This document shows, one piece after another, positions 43,272 through 53,301 of a stretch of DNA of 64,000 bases; positions within the stretch are counted from its first letter, which is position 1; every line of letters starts with the position of its first letter. Source of the DNA: JACIWB01 sp038818725 (GTDB taxonomy: Archaea; Thermoplasmatota; E2; UBA202; JdFR-43); NCBI GenBank assembly GCA_038818725.1, contig JAWAYL010000003.1, forward strand, positions 1 to 64,000, read 5' to 3'. The position numbers were made by a program, and so were the translations under genes. Under the pieces are notes generated by a model. The model saw only the letters and a list, made by a program, of their open reading frames with translations. It searched no databases and was not told the DNA's origin.

Positions 43272-44747
43272 TCAGATTATTAAACTTTTACTCATTTCTT
43301 TTGGCTTTTCTAATCCCATTATTTCAAGAATTGTTGGTGCTATATTTCCAAGAACTCCTTTATTTAATTTCAAATCTAAACCAGCAACAATAAATGGAAC
43401 CGGATTTTTTGTATGAGATGTTTTAATTTCATTATCCTCAAACATTTCTTCAGCATTTCCATGGTCTGCGGTTATTATCGCAATTCCTTTTTTTCTTAGC
43501 ACCACATCAACTATTTTTCCAACGCATTCATCCACTACTTCAATTGCTTTTAATGTAGCATGCCAGCAGCCCGTATGCCCAACCATATCAGGATTTGCAT
43601 AATTTATAACAATAAAATCATATTTTTCTATATTTTTTAACGCAATTTCTGTTATTTCATAAGCACTCATCTCTGGTTTTGTATCATAGGTTGCAACTTT
43701 TGGGGAAGGAATAAGAATTCTTTCTTCTCCTTCAAAAGGATTTTCTCTTCCCCCGTTAAAAAAATATGTTACATGAGCATATTTTTCAGTTTCAGCAATT
43801 CTAAGCTGCTTTAGCCCATTTAAAGAAATTATTTCGCCAATTGTATTTTTAATATTTTCAGTTTCAAAAGCAAAAGGAACCGGCAGTGATGCATCATATC
43901 TTGTTAGAGTTATAAAATGAATTTTTAGGGGCAAGCGAGGAAATGCATTAAAGTCATCTCTTGTAAAAGCTTCAGTTAGCTGTCTTGCCCTATCGGCACG
44001 AAAATTGAAGAATACTACAACATCTCCATTTTTTATTCTCCCCTTTTCATTTATTACTGTTGGGCTAATAAATTCATCTGTTTCGCCTTGCATATATGCT
44101 ATTTTTATTCCTTCTTCCGCATTTTTTACTTTTCTTCTTCTCCCTTTAACAAGCATATCATAAGCTTTTTTTGTTCTATCCCATCTTCTATCTCTATCCA
44201 TTGCAAAATATCTTCCGATTAAGCTCGCTATTTCTCCAATGCCTATTTCACATATTTTATCTTCAAGTTGCTTTATATATTCCATTGCACTTTTTGGAGG
44301 AGTATCTCTTCCATCAAGGAAACAATGTATATATACTTCCTTCACCCCATTAATTTTTGCCATTTCAAGAAGAGCATATAGATGTTCCATCATTGAATGC
44401 ACCCCCCCATCGCCTATTAAACCAATTAAATGAAGCCTACTTTTTTTTGCTTTTTCCATTGCTTCATTCAAAACTTTATTTTCAAAAAAACTCCCATCTT
44501 TTATTGCTCTTAAAATTTTAAGAGATTCCTGCTCAACAATTCTGCCCGCCCCTATATTTATATGCCCAACTTCAGAATTGCCCGCAAGCCAAAAAGGCAG
44601 GCCAACGTTTTCACCACTTGCTTCCAGTATTGTTTTAGAAAAAATTTTCCAATACCTATTGAAATTTGGCTTCTTTGCATAATAAATCGCATTACCTCTC
44701 TTTCTGTTGCTATGACCCCAGCCATCAAGTATGGCAAGTAAAATCAT
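43272..44747 (-). CDS. gpmI: 2,3-bisphosphoglycerate-independent phosphoglycerate mutase (GpmI)
   Basis: 491 residues. Long GpmI form of the alkaline phosphatase superfamily: LAILDGWGHS with the first metal Asp, catalytic Ser58 in GNSEVGHINIGAGR, FLDGRDTPPKSA, ADRARQL, and the C-terminal metal sites NPDMVGHTG and ITADHGNAE. Interconverts 3- and 2-phosphoglycerate. Most archaea use the shorter ApgM, so this bacterial-type long form is of note. Located before tRNA-His. Confidence 0.93.
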   Translation of the reverse strand: MILLAILDGWGHSNRKRGNAIYYAKKPNFNRYWKIFSKTILEASGENVGLPFWLAGNSEVGHINIGAGRIVEQESLKILRAIKDGSFFENKVLNEAMEKAKKSRLHLIGLIGDGGVHSMMEHLYALLEMAKINGVKEVYIHCFLDGRDTPPKSAMEYIKQLEDKICEIGIGEIASLIGRYFAMDRDRRWDRTKKAYDMLVKGRRRKVKNAEEGIKIAYMQGETDEFISPTVINEKGRIKNGDVVVFFNFRADRARQLTEAFTRDDFNAFPRLPLKIHFITLTRYDASLPVPFAFETENIKNTIGEIISLNGLKQLRIAETEKYAHVTYFFNGGRENPFEGEERILIPSPKVATYDTKPEMSAYEITEIALKNIEKYDFIVINYANPDMVGHTGCWHATLKAIEVVDECVGKIVDVVLRKKGIAIITADHGNAEEMFEDNEIKTSHTKNPVPFIVAGLDLKLNKGVLGNIAPTILEIMGLEKPKEMSKSLII

Positions 44748-44787
44748 TCTTTTCTTTATGCTTTACATAAATAAAAATTTTGGGAAG

Positions 44788-44903
44788 GGCCCGGGCCGGG
44801 ATTTTCAAGCAACTTGCTTTAATGCGCAACTTGCACAAGTTGCAGTTTGAACCCGGGTCAAGGGATCCACAGTCCCTTATGTTACCGCTACACCACCCAG
44901 GCC
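44788..44903 (-). tRNA. tRNA-His(GTG) with a 44 nt T-loop intron
   Basis: On the minus strand G-1 (44903) is encoded, acceptor GCCTGGG pairs with CCCGGGC (44789-44795, one G-U pair), and discriminator C is at 44788. Anticodon stem AGGGA/TCCCT with loop CTGTGGA; anticodon GTG at 44868-44870. T-stem CCGGG/CCCGG. The T-loop TTCAAA...T is interrupted by 44802-44845; its removal gives TTCAAAT. G-1 and C73 are the histidine identity elements. Confidence 0.9.
44802..44845 (-). repeat. 44 nt T-loop intron in tRNA-His(GTG)
   Basis: Base for base identical to the intron in tRNA-Gly(GCC) at 55742-55785. Exon TTCA pairs with intron TGAA in four Watson-Crick pairs, a better central helix than the G-U-containing one in the glycine tRNAs; flanking bulges are AAC and AAT. 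Intron arms GCAACTTG and CAAGTTGC (present twice) allow two competing hairpins. Confidence 0.82.
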
Positions 44904-44954
44904 ACAAACATGAAAAAATTATTGATTAATAATTTTTTGCCTTGTAAAAGCCTT

Positions 44955-46202
44955 TTAAAGCCATATAATCTGCAGAAAGAGATGAGAAACTGCAACTGCA
45001 ATTAATGTAAATGGTAAGCTTATTTTCAAATATTCTTTCAATTTTATTTTATATCCATTTTTTTCAAGAATCCCGCAAGCAAAAACATTTGCAGTTGCCC
45101 CTATGGGTGTGATGTTTCCTCCTATGCCTGTTCCTATAAGCATTCCAAAAAGAAGAGGATAAGGAGAAATGCTTAAAATGCTTGCTATTTGCCTGCATAC
45201 AGGGATCATAATTATTGTATATGGCACATTATCAACAAAAGAAGAAATTGCTACTGAGAGCCAGACAATCATTGCAACCATTATACTCGAGCTTTTTATT
45301 CCAATTTTTCCAAACCATTTTGAAAAATCACTAAGCAAGCCAGTTAATTCAAGAGATGAAACAACAACAAATATGCCCGTTATAAAAAAGAAAGAATTCC
45401 AATCAAATTCAAAAATCATTTTCTTTAAATTTTTTCTTCCAAAGGCAAGAGAAATTAAGCCTACAGTTAAGCCAACAATTCCAACTTTTATTCCAAAATA
45501 TGGACATATTGCAAGTGCTAAAACACCTCCAATAAAAATAATTGATGGAATATAATCAACCCTTATCTTTTCATCTTCCATTTCAAAAGATTTATTCATT
45601 TTTCTAAAAATTAATAGGAGGGAAAGTAAAGCGGAGATAACTCCAAAAATAGATAATGTACCAATACTTATCTTATTGGAAAACCAGTAAAAATCAAAAA
45701 ATTTCATTCCAGTTTCTATAGCAAGAATAATTGATGGCGGGTCTGCAATCATTGTGACTGTTGTTGCAACATTTGAACTTATTGCAATTGGAACAAGATA
45801 ATAGAAAAGATTTGATTTGAGCCTTTTTGCAACTTCTATTGCAACTGGAGCCATAATAAGAACAACTCCAACATTTTCCATAAAAGAAGAAATAAAAGCA
45901 GTTATTGCACATAGAACAAATATAACATATTTTTCTTTTTTAAATTTTTTTATTATCTTATGAGCGATAAATGATGGCACTCCGCTTTCCAAAAAAATAT
46001 ATGAAACCATCATGAAACCCCAGTAAATTGCTAAAACATCCCATTTTATTGCTTCAAAAAGAGCATATCTTGCGGGCACAATATCAAGCAAAATAAGTAA
46101 AATTGCAGAGATAATTGCTGGATAAACTATTTTTATTTTTCTTGAAATTGCCATCGAATAACATATTACAAATACTAACAATGCTATTATCTTTCCATCC
46201 AT
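44955..46202 (-). CDS. ArsB/NhaD-type ion transporter (IT superfamily)
   Basis: 415 residues, about eleven transmembrane helices, with the two-fold layout of the ion-transporter superfamily: SSFMENVGVVLIMAP and IADPPSIILA in the first half, SSFVDNVPYTIIMIP and GIGGNITPIGATANV in the second. The family exports arsenite or exchanges Na+/H+ or carboxylates; the substrate cannot be fixed from sequence. Stands alone between tRNA-His and a divergent acetyl-CoA synthetase gene. Confidence 0.82.
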   Translation of the reverse strand: MDGKIIALLVFVICYSMAISRKIKIVYPAIISAILLILLDIVPARYALFEAIKWDVLAIYWGFMMVSYIFLESGVPSFIAHKIIKKFKKEKYVIFVLCAITAFISSFMENVGVVLIMAPVAIEVAKRLKSNLFYYLVPIAISSNVATTVTMIADPPSIILAIETGMKFFDFYWFSNKISIGTLSIFGVISALLSLLLIFRKMNKSFEMEDEKIRVDYIPSIIFIGGVLALAICPYFGIKVGIVGLTVGLISLAFGRKNLKKMIFEFDWNSFFFITGIFVVVSSLELTGLLSDFSKWFGKIGIKSSSIMVAMIVWLSVAISSFVDNVPYTIIMIPVCRQIASILSISPYPLLFGMLIGTGIGGNITPIGATANVFACGILEKNGYKIKLKEYLKISLPFTLIAVAVSHLFLQIIWL

Positions 46203-46378
46203 TCAAGAGGAATTTGTTATTCATATATAATTTTGTTGAAAACTCTTGCAGTATTTCCGCATGTTGAATAGGGAGGGCAAGGGAATAAGATCATGTTTTT
46301 GGTAATAATCTGGAGTGAAAATTTGTTGAAAAAGCTTCATATGATAAAATTTAAGTATTCTTTACATATTCACCCGAT

Positions 46379-48298
46379 ATGAAAGAGATATCAAAAGAAA
46401 TAATATCGCCACCAGATGAGTTTGTTAATAAAGCATTGATAAAGGATAAAAAAGTATATGAAGAAGGAGAGAACTATATTGAATTCTGGGAAAAAAGAGC
46501 AAAGGAAATGATTTATTGGTATAAAAAATGGGATAAAGTTCTGGATGCAAATCCTCCTTATTATAAATGGTTTATAAATGGAAAATTAAATGCTTCATAT
46601 AATTGTCTTGATAGATGGCTTAAAGATAAGGGAGATAAAATTGCATATATATGGGAAGGAGAAATGGGGGAGGTTAAAAAAATAACATATAAGCAACTAC
46701 ATCATGAAGTATGCAGATTTGCAAATGCGTTAAAAAGCATAGGAGTTAAAAAAGGAGATATTGTCACAATCTATCTTCCCATGGTGCTTGAATTACCGAT
46801 AGCGATGCTCGCTTGCGCCAGGATAGGGGCGCCTCATTCAGTTGTTTTTGCTGGGTTTAGCAGTGAAGCGCTGAAAGACAGGATGGAGGATGCGGGCTCG
46901 AGATATTTGATAACATGCGATGGCTACTATAGGAGAGGGAAATTGATAAATCATAAGGAAAAGGCAGATGAGGGAATTAAAAATCTAGATGTTGAGAAAG
47001 TAGTTGTTGCAAAAAGATTAGAGGAAGAAGTGAATATGAAAGAAGGGCGTGATATATGGTGGGATGAAATTGTTAAAAATATGCCGAGCAAATGCGAGCC
47101 AGAAATAATGGATGCGTGCGATTTACTATTTTTAATGTATACATCTGGAACAACTGGCAAACCAAAAGGAGTTATGCACAGCACAGGTGGCTATCTTGTT
47201 GGAGTTACAACAACAATGAAATGGGTTTTTGATATAAAAGATGAAGATATTTTCTGGTGCACCGCAGATATTGGATGGATTACAGGGCACAGCTATATTG
47301 TTTATGGGCCTCTTGCAACAGCAACAACAAGCATAATATATGAAGGAGCTCCTGATTATCCAACACCTGGCAGATGGTGGGAGATAATAGAGAAATATAA
47401 AGTTACAATATTTTATACCGCTCCGACTGCAATAAGAATGGCAATGAAATGGGGTGAAAAATGGCCAAATGAACATGATTTAAGCAGTTTGCGCCTCCTT
47501 GGCTCAGTTGGAGAACCAATAAATCCTGAAGCATGGCTGTGGTATTATAATGTAATTGGCAAAAGAAGATGCCCCATTGTGGATACTTGGTGGATGACCG
47601 AAACTGGCATGCATTTAATAACTCCATTGCCAGGCATAACAAAACTAAAGCCAGGCTCCGCAACATTTCCTTTCCCTGGAGTGAAAGCAGAAGTAAGAGA
47701 TGAAAATGGTATTTGTCCAGTTGGTCAGAAAGGAGAACTTGTTATAACTAGGCCTTGGCCATCAATGCTTCTTGGTTTATATAGAGCAGATGATAAATAC
47801 ATTGAAGAATATTGGAGTAAATACGGATATGATAAATTTTATACAGGAGATGGGGCATTAGTGGATGAAGATGGCTACTTCTGGCTTCTTGGAAGAATTG
47901 GAGATGTATTGAATGTCGCAGGCCATCGCCTTGGAACCGCGGAAGTTGAAAGTGCTTTAATAACCCATCCAGCGGTTGCAGAAACTGCGGTTGTTGCAAT
48001 AAATCATGAAATAAAGGGGCAGGCGCCGCTAGCTTATGTTGTGCTTAAAGAAGGATTTAAGCCAAGTGAGGAACTGAAAAAAGAATTGATAAAACAAGTT
48101 GATAAAATAATAGGTCCAACTGCAAGACCAGAGGACATAATATTTGTTGACGATTTGCCAAAAACAAGAAGCGGAAAAATAATGAGAAGATTGCTAAAAC
48201 AAATTGCAAACAATGAAATGCTTGGGGATATAACAACTCTAAGAAATCCAGAAATTGTTGAGCATATAAAAGAAGCATTTGAAAAGCGAAAAGTTTAG
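46379..48298 (+). CDS. acsA: Acetyl-CoA synthetase, AMP-forming
   Basis: 639 residues, usual length. Motifs: adenylation loop YTSGTTGKPKGVMHSTGGY, DTWWMTETG, YTGDGALVDEDGYFWLLGRIGDVLNVAGHRLGT (split here by the hinge Asp) and the C-terminal acylatable lysine TRSGKIMRRLL. It converts acetate, ATP and CoA to acetyl-CoA. The 176 nt before it (46203-46378) hold the divergent promoters and nothing else I can see. Confidence 0.93.
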   Translation: MKEISKEIISPPDEFVNKALIKDKKVYEEGENYIEFWEKRAKEMIYWYKKWDKVLDANPPYYKWFINGKLNASYNCLDRWLKDKGDKIAYIWEGEMGEVKKITYKQLHHEVCRFANALKSIGVKKGDIVTIYLPMVLELPIAMLACARIGAPHSVVFAGFSSEALKDRMEDAGSRYLITCDGYYRRGKLINHKEKADEGIKNLDVEKVVVAKRLEEEVNMKEGRDIWWDEIVKNMPSKCEPEIMDACDLLFLMYTSGTTGKPKGVMHSTGGYLVGVTTTMKWVFDIKDEDIFWCTADIGWITGHSYIVYGPLATATTSIIYEGAPDYPTPGRWWEIIEKYKVTIFYTAPTAIRMAMKWGEKWPNEHDLSSLRLLGSVGEPINPEAWLWYYNVIGKRRCPIVDTWWMTETGMHLITPLPGITKLKPGSATFPFPGVKAEVRDENGICPVGQKGELVITRPWPSMLLGLYRADDKYIEEYWSKYGYDKFYTGDGALVDEDGYFWLLGRIGDVLNVAGHRLGTAEVESALITHPAVAETAVVAINHEIKGQAPLAYVVLKEGFKPSEELKKELIKQVDKIIGPTARPEDIIFVDDLPKTRSGKIMRRLLKQIANNEMLGDITTLRNPEIVEHIKEAFEKRKV

Positions 48299-48327
48299 AA
48301 ACATGAAATGTATATATAAGTGATAAA

Positions 48328-48999
48328 ATGGATAACATCTCGATTACAATAGTAGCTATCTTATTATTCCTTTTTGCATGGTTAGGAGCAATGATTATTA
48401 CAACAAAACCGAAAGAAGAAGAGGAAAAAGAAGAAATTGAGGAAAAAAGCGAGATAGATATTTACAAGAAGAGAATTGAAGAGCTTGAGGAAAAAATAAG
48501 AAAGATTGAAGAAGAAAAGCCAACAAATGAAAAATTGCTTACATGGCTTAGTGAATTGTATAGAGAAAATGAAATTTTGAAGATGAGGCTTTCACATATT
48601 GAAAATTTACCAAAGGGCGATTTAATGAAATACGAAGATGAAAAACTTTTGCAAGAATTAGAAGCCCATAAAAAGAAAATTGTGGAACTTGAAAATGAGA
48701 TAAGGGAGCTAAAAAACAGTATAAATTATTACAGAGATTTGGTAAGCAAGTTACAGGGAAGCTACACTGTTTTAAATAAATATAACTATAGAGTATGTAT
48801 AAGAGATATAGAAACAGGGGAATATAAATATGAACTTGTAAAACTTCCACACGATTTTGATCCCTTTAATCCAACATATATAACAAAAGATGGAACCGAG
48901 GTTTATGAAGAATATGGAATAAGAATACCAACAAAATTGGGAGATATAATAAGAGAAGAATTCAAGAAAGATATTTTTAAAGAAATTGAATTTAAATGA
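48328..48999 (+). CDS. Membrane-anchored coiled-coil protein, function unknown
   Basis: 223 residues. One N-terminal transmembrane helix (ITIVAILLFLFAWLGAMII) is followed by a long Glu/Lys-rich coiled coil (residues about 30-150) and a compact C-terminal domain of about 75 residues (YNYRVCIRDIETGEYKYELVKL, FNPTYITKDGTEVYEEYGIRIP). Family not recognised. The end overlaps the rfcL start by 4 nt (ATGA), so the two are co-translated. A link to replication is only suggested by this overlap. Confidence 0.65.
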   Translation: MDNISITIVAILLFLFAWLGAMIITTKPKEEEEKEEIEEKSEIDIYKKRIEELEEKIRKIEEEKPTNEKLLTWLSELYRENEILKMRLSHIENLPKGDLMKYEDEKLLQELEAHKKKIVELENEIRELKNSINYYRDLVSKLQGSYTVLNKYNYRVCIRDIETGEYKYELVKLPHDFDPFNPTYITKDGTEVYEEYGIRIPTKLGDIIREEFKKDIFKEIEFK

Positions 49000-50306
49000 A
49001 CTGGACAGAAAAATATAGACCAAAGAGTTTAAAAGATATTGTTGGTAATCATGAAGCAATTTCTGAATTAAAAAAATGGGCTGAGGAATGGAAAAACAAT
49101 AAGCCAGAAAAAAAAGCAGTCATATTATATGGTAAGCCAGGTGTTGGAAAAACATCTTCCGCATATGCTCTTGCCAATGATTTTGGATGGTATGTAATAG
49201 AGCTTAATGCAAGCGATGAAAGGAGCAGGAGCGCTATCGAGGAAATTGCGCTGGCGGGCGCAATGAATGAGGCAATTGGCTACGAGAGCAAACACTGGAA
49301 GGAAGGAATTAAAAAATTGATTATCTTGGATGAGGCGGATAACTTATATGAAAAAGAGGGTGATTTTGGAGGGAAAGCAGCCATAATAGAAACAATAAAG
49401 AAGAGCAAACAGCCGATAGTAATTATAGCAAATGACCTTTATGAACTATTTAAAAATGCTGACGAACTAAAAAAAATTTGTAAGTTAATTGAATTTAAGA
49501 AAATAAAAAATGAAGAAATTGTGGGATTGCTAAAAAAAATTTGCTTTCAAGAAGGAATAATCTGTGATGAAATATTACTTTATACAATAGCAAACCGTAG
49601 TGGAGGAGACCTAAGAAGCGCAATCAACGATTTGCAAGCAATATCTTATACCAAAAGAGTAGGAGTTGAAATGCTTTCCTGCATTGGATACAGAGATAGA
49701 GAGACTGGTATTTTTGAAGGAATCAGAAAAGTTCTGGAAGCAAGAGATATGAGAACAGCTATAAAAATTTTAAGAGAAATTGATGAAACACCAGAGGATT
49801 TAATAATATGGATAGATGAAAATTTGCCCCATCTATTTCATCTTTCAGATTTAAAAGACGCATATTATTATCTTTCTAGAGCAGACATATTCCTTGGAAG
49901 AAAATGGAAAAGACAGTATTATGGAATGTGGAGTTATGCAAGCGAGTTAATGAGTGGAGGGGTTGCAATTATAAGAAAAAAAGAATTAAAAGGTAAAGCT
50001 TGCTATTTTCCAATCTGGCTTAAGGAAATGTCAAAAAGTAAAGCCATCAGAAAAGCAAAGTTAAGCGCAGCAAAAAAAATAGGAGAAAAAATTCATGCAT
50101 CATCTAAAAAAACATTTGAAATTGTTGAAATTTTAAGAAATTTACTGCTCAGTGAAGAAGGAATAAAAATACTTTCAAAATTTGAGCTGAGCGAAGAAGA
50201 AATTTCTGCAATTCTAAGCGTAAATAAAGAAAGAGCAAAAGAGATATATGAAAATATTAAAAAATATGAAATGAAGAGTAAGCAATCTCTTCTTTTCCAG
50301 TTTTAG
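48996..50306 (+). CDS. rfcL: Replication factor C large subunit (RfcL)
   Basis: 436 residues. N-terminus MNWTEKYRPKSLKDIVGN, Walker A LYGKPGVGKTS, Walker B LIILDEADNL, the Arg-rich NRSGGDLRSAINDLQ sensor and a C-terminal PIP-box (QSLLFQF) that binds PCNA are all present. The clamp loader opens PCNA on DNA. No small subunit in the window. Confidence 0.95.
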   Translation: MNWTEKYRPKSLKDIVGNHEAISELKKWAEEWKNNKPEKKAVILYGKPGVGKTSSAYALANDFGWYVIELNASDERSRSAIEEIALAGAMNEAIGYESKHWKEGIKKLIILDEADNLYEKEGDFGGKAAIIETIKKSKQPIVIIANDLYELFKNADELKKICKLIEFKKIKNEEIVGLLKKICFQEGIICDEILLYTIANRSGGDLRSAINDLQAISYTKRVGVEMLSCIGYRDRETGIFEGIRKVLEARDMRTAIKILREIDETPEDLIIWIDENLPHLFHLSDLKDAYYYLSRADIFLGRKWKRQYYGMWSYASELMSGGVAIIRKKELKGKACYFPIWLKEMSKSKAIRKAKLSAAKKIGEKIHASSKKTFEIVEILRNLLLSEEGIKILSKFELSEEEISAILSVNKERAKEIYENIKKYEMKSKQSLLFQF

Positions 50307-50402
50307 AAACCTATGGAAAGAAATATTTATTAAATCCACTATTCCTATTAATAAATTGAAGGATGGTTAATTATTTATATTGAGAATAAAATTCGTAAAA
50401 AT

Positions 50403-51326
50403 ATGGATTATGAAATTGCTATAATCGGGGCTGGTCCGGCGGGTTGCACAGCTGGCATATATGCGGGGAGAGGAGGGGCGAGCGTAGTTATTTTTGATAA
50501 GGGAATGGGTGGAGGGCTTGCAGTAAATTCGCCAAGAATAGAAAATTATCCGGGCTTTTTAAGTATAAGTGGGGCTGAACTGATGGAAAAAATGAAAGAG
50601 CATGCATCGCAATATGCTGAAATAAGATTTTTTGAAGGAGTAAAAGATATAAAAATTGGTGAAGAAATTGAAGTTATAACAGATAAGGGAAGATATTATG
50701 TAAAGGCGGTTATAATATGCACTGGCACAGAGCCGAGGAAATTAAATGTTAAGGGAGAGGAAAAATTTATTGGAAGAGGAGTTAGCTATTGTGCTACCTG
50801 TGATGGAATCTTTTTTAAAGGGAAAAAAGTGGCGGTGGTTGGTGGAGGCAACACTGCAATAATAGAGGCAATATATTTAACCAATATAGGGGCTAATGTA
50901 AGTGTAATTCACAGAAGAGATGAACTTAGGGCGGAAAAGATAATTGAAGAGGAGGCAAAAGCTAAAGGAGTAAATTTCATATGGAATAGTGTTGTTGAAG
51001 AAATATTTGGGAAAGAAAAAGTTGAGGGAATTAAAATAAGAAATGTTAAGACAAATGAAATAAAAGAAATGGGCGTAGATGGAATTTTTGTTTCTATTGG
51101 TGAAGAGCCAAATAATGAAATTGCAAAAAAAATTGGCTTGGCTTTAGATGAACATGGATTTATAAAAGCAGATGATATGGGAAGAACAAGCATTGATAGA
51201 ATTTTTGCGGCAGGCGACATTACTGGCGGCATAAGGCAAATCATAACTGCTTGCTCGCAAGGAGCAAAAGCAGCAATATCAGCAATGAAGGCGATAGGAA
51301 AAAGAAGTATTTGGATTGTAGAATGA
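50403..51326 (+). CDS. trxB: Thioredoxin reductase (NADPH/FAD, TrxB type)
   Basis: 307 residues. FAD-binding IIGAGPAGCTAGIYAGRGG, redox-active CATCDG, NAD(P)-binding VAVVGGGNTAIIEA and the final FAD motif IFAAGDITGG. In the NAD(P) domain HRRDELRAEKI, the HRR supports NADPH use. A TATA-like TTTATATTG lies about 22-30 nt upstream. Single-gene unit. Confidence 0.93.
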   Translation: MDYEIAIIGAGPAGCTAGIYAGRGGASVVIFDKGMGGGLAVNSPRIENYPGFLSISGAELMEKMKEHASQYAEIRFFEGVKDIKIGEEIEVITDKGRYYVKAVIICTGTEPRKLNVKGEEKFIGRGVSYCATCDGIFFKGKKVAVVGGGNTAIIEAIYLTNIGANVSVIHRRDELRAEKIIEEEAKAKGVNFIWNSVVEEIFGKEKVEGIKIRNVKTNEIKEMGVDGIFVSIGEEPNNEIAKKIGLALDEHGFIKADDMGRTSIDRIFAAGDITGGIRQIITACSQGAKAAISAMKAIGKRSIWIVE

Positions 51327-51375
51327 ATAAAATTTCAGGAGTTTTCCGGATCTATTTGAAAAAGTGAAAGAAGGG

Positions 51376-53238
51376 TTAAGGATATCCTCCTATTTTTAAG
51401 CTTGGGTCGCCTAGCAATACCCATTCCTCAACTGTTTTACAATCAATCACATCTTTCATTGGGTCGCGAACCGCTATATAGTCAATTATTGCAGTTCCCC
51501 ATGCTTCACCGAGCATATCTTTTCCTTTAGCTCCGTATGCACGGAAAAATCTCTCTTCTATGAATCCGCCAAAGTATTCAACTTCGTCCGGCACACCATT
51601 TTTGTTGTCATCATATCCACCTCCATGCCCATAGCCCAAGCCAGTGTTTCCAAAAGTGGCTATTGCTCCTTTATTTGCCATCTTCACTAAATGCCAGCTA
51701 AAGCATTCATATGTTGGCTGATATGTCCATGGATTTTGCAGATCATCAAGCAAGCTTATATTAAATTCGCTGTTATGGCATCCTCCTATAACTACAATTG
51801 GCTGCTTTTCTCCATTGCTAAGTAAATCCATATTGTAGGTCATCAATCCATTTACCCATGGTCCTTCTCCATTTTTGAAATGAGTTGCCCATGCAGTTGG
51901 ACTTCCATGTCCATCCATCGCAACAAAACCAAAGCCATTGCTCCAAGTTTTTATTACATTTATCCATGCAAATCTGCCAGCAAGAGGAGCAGGTTCAACA
52001 TGTCCATATGTAAGGGTTCCATCAGATACATATAAACTTGTTTTAACAAACTTGCTCGCCATATAGTTATTATAGAACCAAGAAGTAGAAACTTCTCCTT
52101 CAAAAACATCATTTCCTCCAAAAGTATCTCCTCCAATTAAAAGCATCTTTTTAAACCATTCTTTGCCATATGCATTGTTTTCATAATTAACTATTTTATC
52201 AATCACATTCTGCAATTCCTTCAAGCTTTGACAAGCAAGTCTACCAACATATACATCTGGAGCTAAATCCAGCTTATCTTTTCCATATTTAAATGACCAA
52301 GCTCCAAAAACACCATCTCCATTTGTATCCCATGAAGAGAATGAGCCATCCGCATTATATATATCTGCAAAATATAAATCGCTTAAATATCCAAATTCTT
52401 CCCGATCATCAAGAGCAGCATATCTTACAGGACAGTACCATAGAGCATCGTTGCTTGTTGTGGCTCCGTCCATCCCCCAGTTGCCGGTGAGATATGATCT
52501 TTTACCACCTACAAGCATAACATATTTTATTCCATATTTTTCGAGCACATCTTTTATGAAATACTTCACTTTTTCTGCACCATCCCTTCCTTCATAATTT
52601 GAATAAATGTTTTCAACCTTCTCAGAAATTACTCTTAAACCTTTTTCCTCTTTGTGTTGAATCAACCTTGCTATTTCATTTTCCCATTCTGAAGGATATA
52701 TTATTAGCAAATCTTTTTCACTTTCACTCACCCCTTTATTTGGCAAATCGTGTGTAATTTTAATTTCAAAATCATTTGCTATTTCAACCATATTCTCTTT
52801 TGCAATGTACCTCACTGGATATAAATGAATTGCAACAATCGTAGATAGCTTGCCTTCATAAAGCCCACCATATTCATTAATGGTATACCATTCCTGTGGA
52901 TATATTTCATATGCTTCACCATCCCCTTCATATTTTATATTTGTTCCATATGCGACCGCAGGCGGAGCGACAATTATGCTTGCTTTCTTCTTTTCTATTC
53001 CTTTTGGATTGCACTCTATGCTAACCTTTGTTCCAAGAGGAAACACATATGTTTTTACATAATAGGGCAACATTGGTTTTCCTGGAGATGAAGTATAGTA
53101 AGCATCGCTGTATTTTCCCCCATATATTTCCGCATATTCAATTTCTTCAAAATTTTTTGTGCTTTTTCTGTTATCCAAGCTTACAGCACTTAAAACAAGC
53201 ATCATTAAAACTATTCCTGCTATACCTACTTTCCTCAT
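51376..53238 (-). CDS. Exported gingipain-type cysteine peptidase (C25 family)
   Basis: 620 residues. Signal peptide MRKVGIAGIVLMMLVLSAVS; a propeptide-like region to about 190; then the C25 caspase-like domain starting DLLIIYPSEWENEIARLIQHKEEKG. The catalytic pair is H444 (AMDGHGSPTAW) and C487 (VIGGCHNSEF), and it ends with LLGDPSLKIGGYP, typical for C25 domains. Secreted endopeptidase for external protein. The start ATG 53238 is preceded by GGTGAT, a Shine-Dalgarno match. No C-terminal anchor. Confidence 0.88.
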   Translation of the reverse strand: MRKVGIAGIVLMMLVLSAVSLDNRKSTKNFEEIEYAEIYGGKYSDAYYTSSPGKPMLPYYVKTYVFPLGTKVSIECNPKGIEKKKASIIVAPPAVAYGTNIKYEGDGEAYEIYPQEWYTINEYGGLYEGKLSTIVAIHLYPVRYIAKENMVEIANDFEIKITHDLPNKGVSESEKDLLIIYPSEWENEIARLIQHKEEKGLRVISEKVENIYSNYEGRDGAEKVKYFIKDVLEKYGIKYVMLVGGKRSYLTGNWGMDGATTSNDALWYCPVRYAALDDREEFGYLSDLYFADIYNADGSFSSWDTNGDGVFGAWSFKYGKDKLDLAPDVYVGRLACQSLKELQNVIDKIVNYENNAYGKEWFKKMLLIGGDTFGGNDVFEGEVSTSWFYNNYMASKFVKTSLYVSDGTLTYGHVEPAPLAGRFAWINVIKTWSNGFGFVAMDGHGSPTAWATHFKNGEGPWVNGLMTYNMDLLSNGEKQPIVVIGGCHNSEFNISLLDDLQNPWTYQPTYECFSWHLVKMANKGAIATFGNTGLGYGHGGGYDDNKNGVPDEVEYFGGFIEERFFRAYGAKGKDMLGEAWGTAIIDYIAVRDPMKDVIDCKTVEEWVLLGDPSLKIGGYP

Positions 53239-53301
53239 TTTATCACCTTTTTTAAATACAATTTAGAATATAATTTTTGCGATGAACTGCTAACCACTAT
53301 G

